From RECO01 sp050485385 (lineage in GTDB: Bacteria; Pseudomonadota; Alphaproteobacteria; Geminicoccales; Geminicoccaceae): 31,346 nt of DNA. Location: contig JBJHBG010000055.1 of NCBI GenBank assembly GCA_050485385.1, forward strand, positions 1 to 31,346. The letters run 5' to 3'. Under the pieces are notes generated by a model. It was not told the origin of the DNA, did no database searches, and saw only the letters and a list, made by a program, of their open reading frames with translations. Position numbers and translations under genes: made by a program. Shown piece by piece: positions 1 through 8,095 of this stretch (position 1 is the stretch's first letter; every line of letters starts with the position of its first letter).

Positions 1-72
1 CGTTTCGCACTTCGCAGCGGCGGGTTGGCGACCAGCACCTAGCGCATCGCGCTCCACTCCTAAAGCCCGCAA

Positions 73-160
73 CGCCACCCAGAGGATGCAGGAGACAACA
101 CCCCGCGGTGGCGGCCTGCCGCCGCCCGCGGGTTGCAGGGGGCCAAAAGCCCCCTGCCCC
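73..160. repeat. Interspersed GC-rich hairpin repeat, copy 1
   Basis: Non-coding stretch left of the CoA-transferase gene. It contains CGCCACC (73-79) and its complement GGTGGCG (107-113), then a CTGCCGCCGCC block, then a GC hairpin with loop CAAAA. The same order of blocks (GGTGGCG, CTGCCGCCGCC, GGGGCCAA-A-AGCCC) recurs near 27682-27752, so this looks like a dispersed intergenic repeat and not unique sequence. No convincing gene was found in positions 1-173: frames stay open only because of the base composition. Confidence 0.5.
135..157 (+). terminator. Strong GC hairpin, possible terminator
   Basis: Perfect 9-bp stem GCAGGGGGC / GCCCCCTGC with loop CAAAA, followed on the plus strand by CCCTTTCTTG, a short T-rich run. 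It could terminate a plus-strand gene lying left of the window, or act from the other side as the 3' hairpin of the CoA-transferase gene that ends at 174. On the minus strand no T tract follows, so plus-strand termination fits better. It is part of repeat copy 1. Confidence 0.45.
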
Positions 161-173
161 TTTCTTGCCGGCG

Positions 174-1364
174 CTACTCCAGGACCGTGGCGCCGCGCCG
201 GGCGAGGTCGGCGGCATCGAAGCCCAGTTCGGCCAGAATCGCGCGGCCGTGCTCGCCGAGCCGCGGCGCGCCCGCGAGCGCTGGGGGTGCGGTGCCGGCG
301 AAGCGGACGGGCGGCCGCGTGCCGCGCAGCCGGCCTTCGCTGGTGTGGTCGTACAGCTCGAAGAAGCCGGTGGCCCGGTGCTGCGCATCGTCGAGCAGGC
401 TTTCGAGCGTGTGCACGGGCATCGCCGGCACGTCGGCTTCGGCCATGCGGGCGAGCACGTCGGCCGTGGGATGCTGGGCGACGAGGTCGGCCACCAGCGC
501 GTAGAGCTCGGCGATGGCGCTGCTGCGGGCGGCTGGGTCGGTCAGGCGCGCATCGGTCGCGAGGTCGGACCGGTCCATGGCGCGGAAGAAGCGCTGCCAT
601 TGCCGCGTGTCGTAGGGCATCACCGTGACGTGGCCGTCGGTGGTGGCGTAGGGCCTTCGATGCGGCGCCAATACGCGGGCGTAGCCCATCGGCCCGAGCG
701 GGGGCTCGAACACGGCGCCCGCGAGGTGCTCGACGAGGACGTAGGCAGAGAGCGTCTCGAACATCGGCACCTCGATGGCGGCACCTTCGCCCGTGCGCTC
801 GCGGTGGAAGAGCGCTGCCGCGATGGCGCCGACCGCCGCCATGGCCGTCGTCTTGTCGGCGAGGATGGTCGGCGCGTAGGCGGGGGCAGCGCCACCGGCG
901 CGCACCGCAAGGTCGGCCACGCCCGAGAGCGCCTGGATCACGTCGTCGTAGGCCGGCCGGTCGGCATAGGGGCCCTCGCTGGCGAAGCCCCAGGCGCTGC
1001 AATGGACCAGACGCGGGTTGATCGCCATGAGGTCCGCCGCCCTGACCGCCAACTTCTGCGCGGCCTTGGGGCGGAGGCTGTGAACGAACACGTCGGCTCG
1101 GGCGGCGAGGGCGTGCAGCGCGTCTCGTGCCACTCGTTGCTTGAGGTCGAGGACGAGGCTTTCCTTGCCGCGATTGGTGTTGAGAAAGACGGCCCCCATG
1201 CCGGGCGAGCGGGCGGGGCCGACGCCGCGCAGCACGTCGCCCTCGGGGGCCTCGACCTTGATGACGCGTGCACCCATTTCCGCCAGCGTGCGGGTGGCGA
1301 GCGGCCCCAGCACCACCGAGGTCAAGTCGACGACCGTGATCCCCGAAAGCGGTGTCGACCCCAT
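174..1364 (-). CDS. CaiB/BaiF (family III) CoA-transferase
   Basis: Predicted to move CoA between carboxylic acids through an enzyme-bound acyl-aspartate; cytosolic, 396 aa, normal family length. The N-terminus shows the family signature (GITVVDLTSVVLGPLATRTL, then GARVIKVE and an N-T-N-R-G-K motif near residues 62-67). D170 in the LADKTTAM segment matches the catalytic Asp169 of formyl-CoA transferase, followed by the typical ALFHRERTGEG segment. A longer reading from 1421 exists, but the ATG at 1364 is preceded by GGGAGG at good spacing and begins the domain, so I chose it. It diverges from a nitroreductase gene across 56 bp, which must hold both promoters. The substrate cannot be read from sequence; the nearby acyl-CoA dehydrogenases fit a role in activating an organic acid for breakdown. 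Confidence 0.9.
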   Translation of the reverse strand: MGSTPLSGITVVDLTSVVLGPLATRTLAEMGARVIKVEAPEGDVLRGVGPARSPGMGAVFLNTNRGKESLVLDLKQRVARDALHALAARADVFVHSLRPKAAQKLAVRAADLMAINPRLVHCSAWGFASEGPYADRPAYDDVIQALSGVADLAVRAGGAAPAYAPTILADKTTAMAAVGAIAAALFHRERTGEGAAIEVPMFETLSAYVLVEHLAGAVFEPPLGPMGYARVLAPHRRPYATTDGHVTVMPYDTRQWQRFFRAMDRSDLATDARLTDPAARSSAIAELYALVADLVAQHPTADVLARMAEADVPAMPVHTLESLLDDAQHRATGFFELYDHTSEGRLRGTRPPVRFAGTAPPALAGAPRLGEHGRAILAELGFDAADLARRGATVLE

Positions 1365-1420
1365 TGCCTGCCTCCCCCGATGCCGCTTCCTTCGTCTGCC
1401 CGCCGGAGTGCGTCTTGCCA

Positions 1421-2092
1421 ATGACCCTGACCGTGGAGGCGGCGCTCGGCGGCCGCCGCTCGATCCGCCGCTTCCTCGCGACGCCGGTGCCCGAGGCGAC
1501 CGTGCGCGCCATCCTCGAGCTAAGCGCCCGCAGCCCTAGCGGCGCCAACATGCAGCCGTGGCTGGTCCACGTCGTCACCGGCGCCGCCCGCGAGCGGCTG
1601 GCCCAAGCCGTCATCGCCGCCGCCCGTGCCGGCGAGGCGAGCCCGGACTATCGCTATTATCCGGCCAATTGGTTCGAGCCCTATCTCGCCCGCCGCCGAA
1701 AGGTCGGCTTCGACCTCTACGCGCTCTTGGGCATCGCCCGCCACGACAAGGCCGCACGCGAGGCGCAGGCGCTGGAGAACTTCACCTTCTTCGGCGCGCC
1801 GGTCGGGCTTTTCGTCACCTTGGACCGCCGGCTGGACCGGGGCAGTTGGATCGACTGCGGCATGTTCCTGCAATCGGTGCTGTTGGCGGCCCGCGCCTTC
1901 GGTCTGGAGACCTGCGCCCAAGCGTCATGGGTGCGGCACGGCGGCACGACCCGGCGCACCCTCGGCATCGGCGACGACCAAGTGCTGATCTCCGGCATCG
2001 CGCTCGGCCACCCCGACCCCGACGCGCCGGAGAACGGCCTCGTCACCGAGCGCGCGCCGGTGGACGCGTTCACCACCTTCCACGACGCCTAG
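1421..2092 (+). CDS. Nitroreductase-family FMN oxidoreductase
   Basis: 223-aa NAD(P)H-dependent flavin enzyme of the nitroreductase fold, expected to be a cytosolic homodimer. The N-terminal R12-R-S-I-R-R-F18 and S38-P-S-G-A-N-M-Q-P-W47 segments are the FMN phosphate and ring contacts typical of the family, and the C-terminal GIALGHPDPDAPENG segment is the usual end of these proteins. An in-frame ATG at 1352 would add 23 residues lacking family features and would overlap the divergent CoA-transferase start, so the ATG at 1421 is preferred; its ribosome site (GGAG, 1404-1407) is weak and somewhat far. It could reduce nitro-aromatics, quinones or another electron-poor substrate; the physiological one is unknown. 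The next gene converges 11 bp after its stop. Confidence 0.85.
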   Translation: MTLTVEAALGGRRSIRRFLATPVPEATVRAILELSARSPSGANMQPWLVHVVTGAARERLAQAVIAAARAGEASPDYRYYPANWFEPYLARRRKVGFDLYALLGIARHDKAAREAQALENFTFFGAPVGLFVTLDRRLDRGSWIDCGMFLQSVLLAARAFGLETCAQASWVRHGGTTRRTLGIGDDQVLISGIALGHPDPDAPENGLVTERAPVDAFTTFHDA

Positions 2093-2103
2093 GACTGCCC
2101 CGC

Positions 2104-2541
2104 TCAGTTGCGCAGCAGGATGTCGACGATGACGCCCGTGGCGCGGCCGATCAGATAGGCATCGTCGTCGATCAGGACGACCTCGTAGCGCTCGCGCGGC
2201 GGCAACAGGCGCCGCACGTCCGGGGAGAGGTAGCGCTTGGCGATCCCCGGCGGCAGCGGCTGGCCGCGCTGGAGGTTCTTGGCGATGCCCGGCGGCAGGC
2301 CGCGACGGCCGGGCGGGCCGGGTTGACGGGCACGCGGTCCCGGAGCCGGCTGGAGCTGGTCGAGCACGCCCTGGAGGATGCGCCGCTCGGTCGCGCTGAA
2401 GATCGGCCGTTCGCCGCCGGTGGATGCGAGCCAGGAGCGTGCGGGCTCGGCGGTCGCCGCCTGCGGCTGAAAGGCGAAAGCGGCGGCCAGAACGGCCAGG
2501 GCGGCGATGCTTGCCGCCGAAGGCGACGGTCTCACGGGCAT
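2104..2541 (-). CDS. Small secreted CigR/RcnB-like protein
   Basis: 145-aa exported protein. Residues 1-31 form a signal peptide (hydrophobic core SIAALAVLAAAFAF, probable cleavage after ATA). The middle holds a tandem LPPGIAK motif repeated 14 residues apart, and the C-terminus (YEVVLIDDDAYLIG, then GVIVDIL) matches the RcnB/CigR periplasmic family, named for Salmonella CigR and the nickel/cobalt protein RcnB. The function of such short proteobacterial members is not established. Start choice is uncertain: GAGGAG lies only one base before the ATG at 2541, but seven bases before an in-frame GTG at 2535, which may be the true start. It diverges from the acyl-CoA dehydrogenase gene across 123 bp. 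Confidence 0.75.
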   Translation of the reverse strand: MPVRPSPSAASIAALAVLAAAFAFQPQAATAEPARSWLASTGGERPIFSATERRILQGVLDQLQPAPGPRARQPGPPGRRGLPPGIAKNLQRGQPLPPGIAKRYLSPDVRRLLPPRERYEVVLIDDDAYLIGRATGVIVDILLRN

Positions 2542-2664
2542 TCTCCTCGTGCGTCAGGACGCGGACCTTGCCGCATCGCTCTTGTCTCCCGGCTGAACGG
2601 ACGGGTGCTTGCCCCTGACATCCCTCGGGGCCACAACCAAGGCGACGAGCAAAGGCAGGGTGGC

Positions 2665-3825
2665 ATGGACTTCGAACTGAGCGACGAGCAGGCGAGCCTC
2701 AGGGACGCGGCGCGCGCCTTCGCCCGTGGCGAGATGGCGGCGGTCGCCCGCGAGGTGGAGCGCACGGCCGAGCCCCTGTCGCGCGACTGGAAGCGCCGCT
2801 ACGCCGAGTTGGGCTTTCTCGGCATCAACCTCGAGGAGGCCCATGGCGGCATGGGACTGGGCGATCTGGAGGCGCTCTTGGTGCTGGAGCAGTTCGCCCA
2901 GGTGCATCCGGCGGTCGCCTTTCCGATCTTCGAGGCCAGCGTCGGGCCGATCAAGGCGATCGAGCGCTTTGCTCCGGAGAGCCTGAAGGCGCGGCTGATC
3001 CCCGAAGTGGTCAAGGGCGAAACGGTGGTCGCCGTTGCCATGTCCGAGCCGGATGCCGGGACGGCGCTGACCGATCTCACCACGCGGGCGGTGGTCGAGG
3101 GCGACGTGGTGGTCGTCACCGGCACCAAGCGCTGGTGTTCCGGCGGCGGGCAGGCCGACGGCTATCTGGTCTACGCCCGGATGAGCGAGGCGCGCGGTGC
3201 CAGGGGCATCGGTGCGGTCTACGTGCCGGCCGGCCTCGACGGTCTCACCTTCGGCCCGCGCGAGGATCTCTTGGGCTTTCGCGGCATCGCCACCGCCGAC
3301 ATCCACCTCGACGGCGTGCGTGTCCCGCATGACCACGTGGTGGTACCGGCGGGCGGCTTCTCGAAGCTGATGGCGGCCTTCGACCTCGAGCGCTGCGGCA
3401 ACGCCACCATGTGCCTCGGCATCGCCCAGGCGGCGCTCGACGACACCCTCGCCTACGTCGAGGAGCGCCAGCAGTTCGGCAAGCCGCTCGCCGACTTCCA
3501 GGCGGTGCAGTTGAAGCTCGCCGAGATGGCGATGCAAGTCGAGGCGGCGCGGTTGATGATCTGGCGGGCGGTCAGCCGGGCGAGCCACGGCTTTCCCTCC
3601 ATCGCCGACAGCTCGATGGCCAAGTGCTTCGCCAACGAGATGGTGAGGGACGTCACCGGCAAGGCGATGCAACTCATGGGCGGCTACGGCTATCACAAGG
3701 CCTGGCCGGCCGAGCAGCGCTTCCGCGACGCCTGGGGCTGGGGCATCGCCGGCGGCGCCATCGACGTGCAGAAGACCAACATCGCGGCCGCCCTGGTCGG
3801 CCGGCGATTCGACCAGCGGCGGTGA
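2665..3825 (+). CDS. Acyl-CoA dehydrogenase, IVD-type catalytic base
   Basis: 386-aa FAD enzyme that oxidises an acyl-CoA to the 2,3-enoyl-CoA and passes electrons to electron-transfer flavoprotein. The three ACAD domains are present: helical N-terminus (ELSDEQASLRDAARAFA), beta domain (AVAMSEPDAGTALTD; GTKRWCSGGG), and C-terminal helices (ERQQFGKPLADFQAVQLKLA; QLMGGYGYHKAWPAEQRFRD). At the usual catalytic position (YEGT in most ACADs) this protein has A362-G-G-A365, with no glutamate. E242 in F-D-L-E-R-C instead matches E254 of isovaleryl-CoA dehydrogenase (L-D-L-E-R-L), the alternative base position, so the enzyme is probably active. The ATG at 2665 follows GGCAGGG. The substrate is unknown; an isovaleryl-like or otherwise branched acyl-CoA is possible but not shown. 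Confidence 0.92.
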   Translation: MDFELSDEQASLRDAARAFARGEMAAVAREVERTAEPLSRDWKRRYAELGFLGINLEEAHGGMGLGDLEALLVLEQFAQVHPAVAFPIFEASVGPIKAIERFAPESLKARLIPEVVKGETVVAVAMSEPDAGTALTDLTTRAVVEGDVVVVTGTKRWCSGGGQADGYLVYARMSEARGARGIGAVYVPAGLDGLTFGPREDLLGFRGIATADIHLDGVRVPHDHVVVPAGGFSKLMAAFDLERCGNATMCLGIAQAALDDTLAYVEERQQFGKPLADFQAVQLKLAEMAMQVEAARLMIWRAVSRASHGFPSIADSSMAKCFANEMVRDVTGKAMQLMGGYGYHKAWPAEQRFRDAWGWGIAGGAIDVQKTNIAAALVGRRFDQRR

Positions 3826-3930
3826 TGGCTGGGGTCGCGAACGGCGGGTACCCTTGCCGGGGCGACGCACCTATTGTGATCGTTCCGTGACAGGTCGGCC
3901 GGTCGCGGCCGATGGAGGAACCGAACACCA

Positions 3931-5610
3931 ATGTCCGCGCAGCTCCTGCTGCTGAATCTCTTCGGCGCCGTGGCACTCCTGGTGTGGGCCACCCGCATGG
4001 TGCGCACCGGTGTTTCGCGCGCCTTCGGCGAGCGGCTGCGGCAGATCGTGCAAGCGGCGACCGCCAACCCGGTGGTCGCCTGCGGGGCTGGGGTGGGCGT
4101 CGCCGCCATGGTGCAGAGTTCCGCTGCGACCGCGCTCCTGGTCGCCGGCTTCGCGCAGCGCGGGCTGATCGCGCTCGGCCCGGCACTCGCCCTGATGCTC
4201 GGCGCCGACGTCGGCTCGACGCTCGTCGTCCAAGCCTTGGCGTTCGACTTGTCGGCAGTGATACCGGTACTTCTCGTGGTGGGCGTGGCGGCGTTCATGC
4301 TGTCGTCGTCGGCTCTCGTGCGCCAGCTCGGTCGCGTCGTCATCGGCATCGCGTTGATGATCCTGGCGCTCGGGCTCCTGGTCGCCGCATCGGAGCCGCT
4401 GCGCACCAACGACGTTCTGCCGCTGGTGCTGCAACGGCTGGCCGACGAACCCTTCCTGGCGCTGGCCATCGGTGCCGCGCTCGCCTGGCTCGTCCATTCG
4501 AGCGTGGCGACCGTGCTGGTGGTGGTCTCGCTCGCCATCGCCGGCGTCGTCGAGCCCAAGCTGGCCTTCGCTCTGGTACTGGGCGCCAATGTCGGCTCGG
4601 GTCTGATCCCCTTGGGCATCAACCTCGGCGCACCCGCCGCCGTCCGCCGCGTCTTGCTCGGCAACCTCGCCTTCCGCTTCCTCGGCGCGTTGGCGGCTCT
4701 GGCGCTGCTCGAGCCGGCGGCGGCGCTGCTGGCTGCCGTCGATTCCGATCCGGCACGGCTGGTGGCCAACTACCACACGGCCTTCAACCTGGCGCTCGTC
4801 GTCGTCTTCCTGCCGCTGACCGGCGCGACCGCCCGCTTGCTGGAGCGGCTGCAACCCGACCCGGCGCCGCCGGCGGCGGCGCGCCAGCTCGGCTATCTCG
4901 ACGATGCCGTCCTGGACCGGCCGACGATGGCCCTCGCCGGCGCCACCCGCGAGGTCCTGCGTCTGGCCGAGACCGTGGAGATCATGCTGCGGGAAGCCAT
5001 CCTGCCCTTCGCCGAGAGCGACGGCACGAGGCGAACCGAAATCAAGCGGCTCGACATCACGGTCGACCGGCTACAGGAGGACATCAAGCTCTACCTGACG
5101 CGCCTCACCCGCCATCCCCTCTCCGACGAGGACTCGCGCCGCGCCTTCGATCTCATCCTGTTTACCACCAATCTCGAGCACGTCGGCGACATCATCGACA
5201 AGAGCTTGCTCGAGCTGGCGGCGAAGAAGCAGCGGCTCGACCTCGAATTCTCGCCCGAGGGCTGGGGCGAGTTGCAGCGGCTGCATGCCCTCGCCGTTGC
5301 CCAGATGCAGCATGCCGTCACCGTGTTCGTCACGGCCGACGTCACCATGGCGCGCGAGCTGGTCGAGACCAAGGAGCGGGTGCGCGAGATCGAACGGGCC
5401 GCCACCGAGGGTCATCTCAGACGGCTGCGGGAGGGCACGACCGCCTCGATCGAGACGTCCTCCCTGCACCTCGACATGATCCGCGACCTGAAGCGCATCA
5501 TCGCCCACCTGACGACGGTGGCGCATCCGATCCTCCAAGCCACGGGCGAACTCAGGGACTCGCGCCTGCGCCGGCCGGCGGGGGACGCCGCGACCTCGAC
5601 ACCCGCTTGA
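3931..5610 (+). CDS. Na+/phosphate cotransporter family with PhoU-like tail
   Basis: 559-aa inner-membrane protein of the NptA/YjbB (PF02690) family. Two inverted membrane repeats carry the signature sites: MVQSSAATALL with GADVGST in the first, and LVHSSVATVLV with GANVGSG in the second. About eight hydrophobic segments fill residues 1-300. Residues of roughly 330-540 form a helical PhoU-like domain (charged, heptad-like, with LEHVGDIIDKSL and a second similar segment near the end). The family includes Na+-coupled phosphate carriers; bacterial members may import or export phosphate. In the second repeat the QSS motif reads HSS, a mild departure. The preceding 105 bp contain a 6-bp-stem hairpin (TCGGCC/GGCCGA, 3895-3912) directly before the ribosome site GGAGGA. 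Confidence 0.88.
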   Translation: MSAQLLLLNLFGAVALLVWATRMVRTGVSRAFGERLRQIVQAATANPVVACGAGVGVAAMVQSSAATALLVAGFAQRGLIALGPALALMLGADVGSTLVVQALAFDLSAVIPVLLVVGVAAFMLSSSALVRQLGRVVIGIALMILALGLLVAASEPLRTNDVLPLVLQRLADEPFLALAIGAALAWLVHSSVATVLVVVSLAIAGVVEPKLAFALVLGANVGSGLIPLGINLGAPAAVRRVLLGNLAFRFLGALAALALLEPAAALLAAVDSDPARLVANYHTAFNLALVVVFLPLTGATARLLERLQPDPAPPAAARQLGYLDDAVLDRPTMALAGATREVLRLAETVEIMLREAILPFAESDGTRRTEIKRLDITVDRLQEDIKLYLTRLTRHPLSDEDSRRAFDLILFTTNLEHVGDIIDKSLLELAAKKQRLDLEFSPEGWGELQRLHALAVAQMQHAVTVFVTADVTMARELVETKERVREIERAATEGHLRRLREGTTASIETSSLHLDMIRDLKRIIAHLTTVAHPILQATGELRDSRLRRPAGDAATSTPA

Positions 5611-5638
5611 TGCGACTGCACCTGCCGAAAGGACGACC

Positions 5639-6283
5639 ATGACCGACCCGCTCTTGGAGGCCCTGGCCAAACTCGCGACACCGACGCTCGCCAACGCGCT
5701 CGACGACATCGGCTTCGACGGCGTGCTCCTGGGACTGCAACCGGCGGCGCCGGGCATGCGCCTGGTCGGCCGCGCGGTGACCGTGCGGCAAACCACCGGC
5801 CCCAAGGGCAGCTTTCCGGTCGAGGACTTCAAGGTCGGCCACATGATCGACGCCGCCGGGCCGGGCGAGGTGCTGGTGGTCGCCAATGGCGGGGCGCCGG
5901 TCTCGACCTGGGGCGGCATGGCCTCCTACGCCGCCAAGCTCAAGGGCATCGAAGGGCTGGTGTGCGACGGCGGCTGCCGCGACCGCGAGGAGATCGCCCA
6001 GTTCGGCTTCCCGCTCTTCTCCCGCCACATGGTCCCGACGCCGGGCAAGACGCGGCTCAAGGTCGAGGCCATCGGCGAGCCCGTCGTCGCCTGCGGCGTG
6101 CGCGTGCGACCGGGCGACGTCATCGTCGCCGACGGCACCGGCGTGCTCTGCATCCCCAAGGAGCGCGCGGAGGACGTCGCCGCCATGGCGACCGACTTCG
6201 CGAGGGACGACGAGCAGGCGATGCGCGAGATGGACCAGGGTCTCAGCTTCACGGCAGCGCTCGCCAAGTTCCGCAAGATCTGA
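5639..6283 (+). CDS. RraA-fold protein, probable HMG/CHA-type pyruvate aldolase
   Basis: 214-aa member of the RraA/dimethylmenaquinone methyltransferase-like family (PF03737). The family mixes RNase E inhibitors with class II aldolases that split 4-hydroxy-4-methyl-2-oxoglutarate or 4-carboxy-4-hydroxy-2-oxoadipate, and related oxaloacetate decarboxylases. The aldolase signature G-X20-R-D-X2-E/D is complete: G93, R114, D115, E118. That favours a metal-dependent aldolase/decarboxylase over an RNase regulator. Further family motifs are GRAVTV near residue 44 and the C-terminal RPGDVIVADGTGVLCIP. AAAGGA-type ribosome site precedes the ATG. It lies 28 bp after the phosphate-transporter gene and 84 bp before a TRAP transporter operon, which suggests that it processes the imported organic acid; this link is inference. 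Confidence 0.85.
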   Translation: MTDPLLEALAKLATPTLANALDDIGFDGVLLGLQPAAPGMRLVGRAVTVRQTTGPKGSFPVEDFKVGHMIDAAGPGEVLVVANGGAPVSTWGGMASYAAKLKGIEGLVCDGGCRDREEIAQFGFPLFSRHMVPTPGKTRLKVEAIGEPVVACGVRVRPGDVIVADGTGVLCIPKERAEDVAAMATDFARDDEQAMREMDQGLSFTAALAKFRKI

Positions 6284-6367
6284 GCCGCGGGTTGTCTTCG
6301 CCCCCTCGATCTGCAACGTAGGTCGTAACGGTGGCCTCGAGCCGCCGATCGATCAGGGAGAAGTCCG

Positions 6368-7405
6368 ATGAAGCACAAGCTGCTGCCGGCATTGGCTGCC
6401 GGCGTCGTGGCGACCATGGCATTGCCCGCCGTCGCCCAAGTGGTGGACGGCCCGACCGTCAACTGGAACGTCTCGACCTGGGGCAATCCGCGCGCCTTCA
6501 CCGATGGGATCGAGAAGGCTGCGGAGCTGGTGGCGGAGCGCACCGAAGGCCGCTTCACCATCCGCGTCCATTACGGCGAAGCGTTGTCGGCCGCGCGCGA
6601 GAACCTCGACGGCATCCAGATCGGTGCCTTCGAGGGGGCGATGTTCTGCAACTTCTACCATCCGGGCAAGAATCCGGCCTGGATGGTGCTGACCATGCCG
6701 TTCCTGCCGCTCGGCGACTGGGACGTCTCGTTGCAGGTCCGCGAGGAGTTGATGCAGCATCCGGCCCTGCTGGCCGACATGGAGCGCTGGGGTGCGGTGC
6801 CGTACATGTCCGCGCTGCTGCCGCAGTACGAGTTCATGGGCCGCGGCACACCGCCGCAGGAGTTGAGCGACTGGAGCGGCAAGCGGGTCCGCGCCGGTGG
6901 CGGGCTCGGCGATGCCATGGCGACGCTCGGCGCCACCCTCACCACGGTGCCCGCGACCGAGGTCTATACCGGCATCGAGCGCGGCACGATGGATGCGGCG
7001 AGCTTCCCCTACACCTACTCGCACGCCGCCTATCAAATCCACACCATCGCCGACTGGTTCACCTCGAACATGCAGCCGGGCACGACCGAGTGCGGGACGG
7101 TGTTCGCCAAGCGCGCCCTCGACGCCTTGCCCGAGGCCTATCGCGAGTTGCTGATGGAGGTGAAGGACGCAGCCTACGAGGCGCAGATCCAGGCCTATAT
7201 CGACATCGACGAGGTCAACCTGCCGATGTTTCGCGAGCGGCTGACCGAGGTGGTCTACACCGACGACCAGCTCCGCGAATTCCAGGAGCGGGCCGGCCGG
7301 CCGGTCTGGGACCAGTGGGTCCAGGACAACCAGGGCCAGTTCGACGCCCAGGAGCTCCTCGACTTCACCCTCGCCGCGATCGAGCGCGCGCAGGCGACCA
7401 ACTGA
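6368..7405 (+). CDS. dctP: TRAP transporter solute-binding protein (DctP family)
   Basis: 345-aa periplasmic receptor that delivers an organic acid to the TRAP membrane subunits. The N-terminus is a clear Sec signal peptide (MKHKLLPALAAGVVATMALP, cleavage after AVA-Q near residue 24). The mature part shows the DctP pattern: GDGI-like ENLDGIQIGAFEGAM, then WSGKRVRAGGGLGDAMATLG, whose arginine in related proteins binds the ligand carboxylate, and TEVYTGIERGTMDAAS. It is followed by a hairpin at 7416-7440 and by the dctQ and dctM genes on the same strand. GGGA lies upstream of the ATG at suitable spacing. The ligand cannot be inferred beyond an organic, probably carboxylated, compound. Confidence 0.93.
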   Translation: MKHKLLPALAAGVVATMALPAVAQVVDGPTVNWNVSTWGNPRAFTDGIEKAAELVAERTEGRFTIRVHYGEALSAARENLDGIQIGAFEGAMFCNFYHPGKNPAWMVLTMPFLPLGDWDVSLQVREELMQHPALLADMERWGAVPYMSALLPQYEFMGRGTPPQELSDWSGKRVRAGGGLGDAMATLGATLTTVPATEVYTGIERGTMDAASFPYTYSHAAYQIHTIADWFTSNMQPGTTECGTVFAKRALDALPEAYRELLMEVKDAAYEAQIQAYIDIDEVNLPMFRERLTEVVYTDDQLREFQERAGRPVWDQWVQDNQGQFDAQELLDFTLAAIERAQATN

Positions 7406-7415
7406 ACGAGCCCCG

Positions 7416-7440
7416 AGCCCCGCGCCGCCGGCGCGGGGCT
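7416..7440 (+). terminator. Intercistronic hairpin between dctP and dctQ
   Basis: Perfect 11-bp stem AGCCCCGCGCC / GGCGCGGGGCT with a 3-nt loop, 10 bases after the dctP stop codon, followed by the weakly T-rich TCGTCTTG. Because dctQ and dctM follow on the same strand, it is best read as a partial terminator or a 3' stabiliser that would leave more binding-protein than membrane-subunit mRNA. Confidence 0.7.
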
Positions 7441-7462
7441 TCGTCTTGCGCGGAGTGAGCCG

Positions 7463-8095
7463 ATGGTCCATGGCGCTGCCGGTCCCGCCTCGAACGGGAC
7501 CGAGGGGGGGCTGTTCGCGCGGCTCGACCGCTGGGTCTTCCAGGTGGAGCGCGGCTTCGCCCTGATCTCGGCCGCCTTCATCTTCGGGCTCATGTTCCTG
7601 GGCGTCGGCCAGATCGTCGGCCGCCGCCTCTTCAACATGCCGATCTTCGGCTACATCGACATGGTCGAGATCGCGATGGGCGCCTTCGCCTTCCTCGCCA
7701 TCGCCTATTGCGAACGCCTCGGCGGCCACGTGCGCATGGAGCTCCTGGTCGGCAACCTGCGCGGGCGGCTGCTGTGGCTGTTCGAGGTCGTCAGCGTGCT
7801 GGTCGCCCTCTTCGTCGTCGGCGTGCTCGTCTACTACGGCTACACCCACGCGCTCAGGGCCTACGAGTTCGGCGACAGCACCATCGACGCCCAATATCCG
7901 ATGTGGCCGTCCAAGGCCCTGGTGCCGCTGGCCTTCGGCCTCTTGTGGCTGCGCCTCGTGCTCATGGCCTACGGCTATGGCCGCCTGCTGGTGCGGCCGA
8001 CGGCCACGCCCGTCGGCGTGCCGGTGGTCGCCGACGTCGCCCAGCAGGCCCGTCGCGAGGCCGAGGAAGCCAAGGCCGCGGAGCCGGGCCGATGA
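7463..8095 (+). CDS. dctQ: TRAP transporter small membrane subunit (DctQ family)
   Basis: 210-aa inner-membrane protein with four predicted transmembrane helices (about residues 32-52, 64-83, 105-127 and 148-170). The family pattern is visible: R-R-L-F-N after helix 1, E-I-A-M-G-A-F-A-F-L-A-I-A-Y in helix 2, then GGHVRMELLV, and FGDSTIDAQYPMWPSKALVPL before the last helix. The C-terminus is a charged, Ala/Glu-rich tail (QQARREAEEAKAAE). GGAG precedes the ATG. Its stop overlaps the start of dctM as ATGA, so the two subunits are translationally coupled, as expected for a fixed-ratio complex. Confidence 0.92.
   Translation: MVHGAAGPASNGTEGGLFARLDRWVFQVERGFALISAAFIFGLMFLGVGQIVGRRLFNMPIFGYIDMVEIAMGAFAFLAIAYCERLGGHVRMELLVGNLRGRLLWLFEVVSVLVALFVVGVLVYYGYTHALRAYEFGDSTIDAQYPMWPSKALVPLAFGLLWLRLVLMAYGYGRLLVRPTATPVGVPVVADVAQQARREAEEAKAAEPGR

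Noticed and set aside
108..1424. Open plus-strand frame of 438 codons across the CoA-transferase gene
   Set aside because: Product is Arg/Gly/Val-rich without domains, while the opposite strand encodes a full CaiB/BaiF protein with its catalytic Asp and ribosome site.
2665..3825. Catalytically dead acyl-CoA dehydrogenase
   Set aside because: The missing glutamate at the common position is compensated by E242 at the isovaleryl-CoA dehydrogenase position, so loss of activity is not supported.
3854..3877. Sigma-70-like boxes TTGCCG and TATTGT before the phosphate transporter gene
   Set aside because: The spacer is only 12 bp, too short for a working promoter.
3871..4854. Long open frame (327 codons) on the minus strand inside the phosphate transporter gene
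   Set aside because: Low-complexity, Gln/Arg/Asp-rich product without any family motif, directly antisense to a clear membrane transporter; it is a by-product of high GC content.
5639..6283. RNase E inhibitor RraA
   Set aside because: The complete aldolase motif G-X20-R-D-X2-E is present; the regulatory protein of E. coli lacks the final acidic residue, and the neighbours are transport genes.
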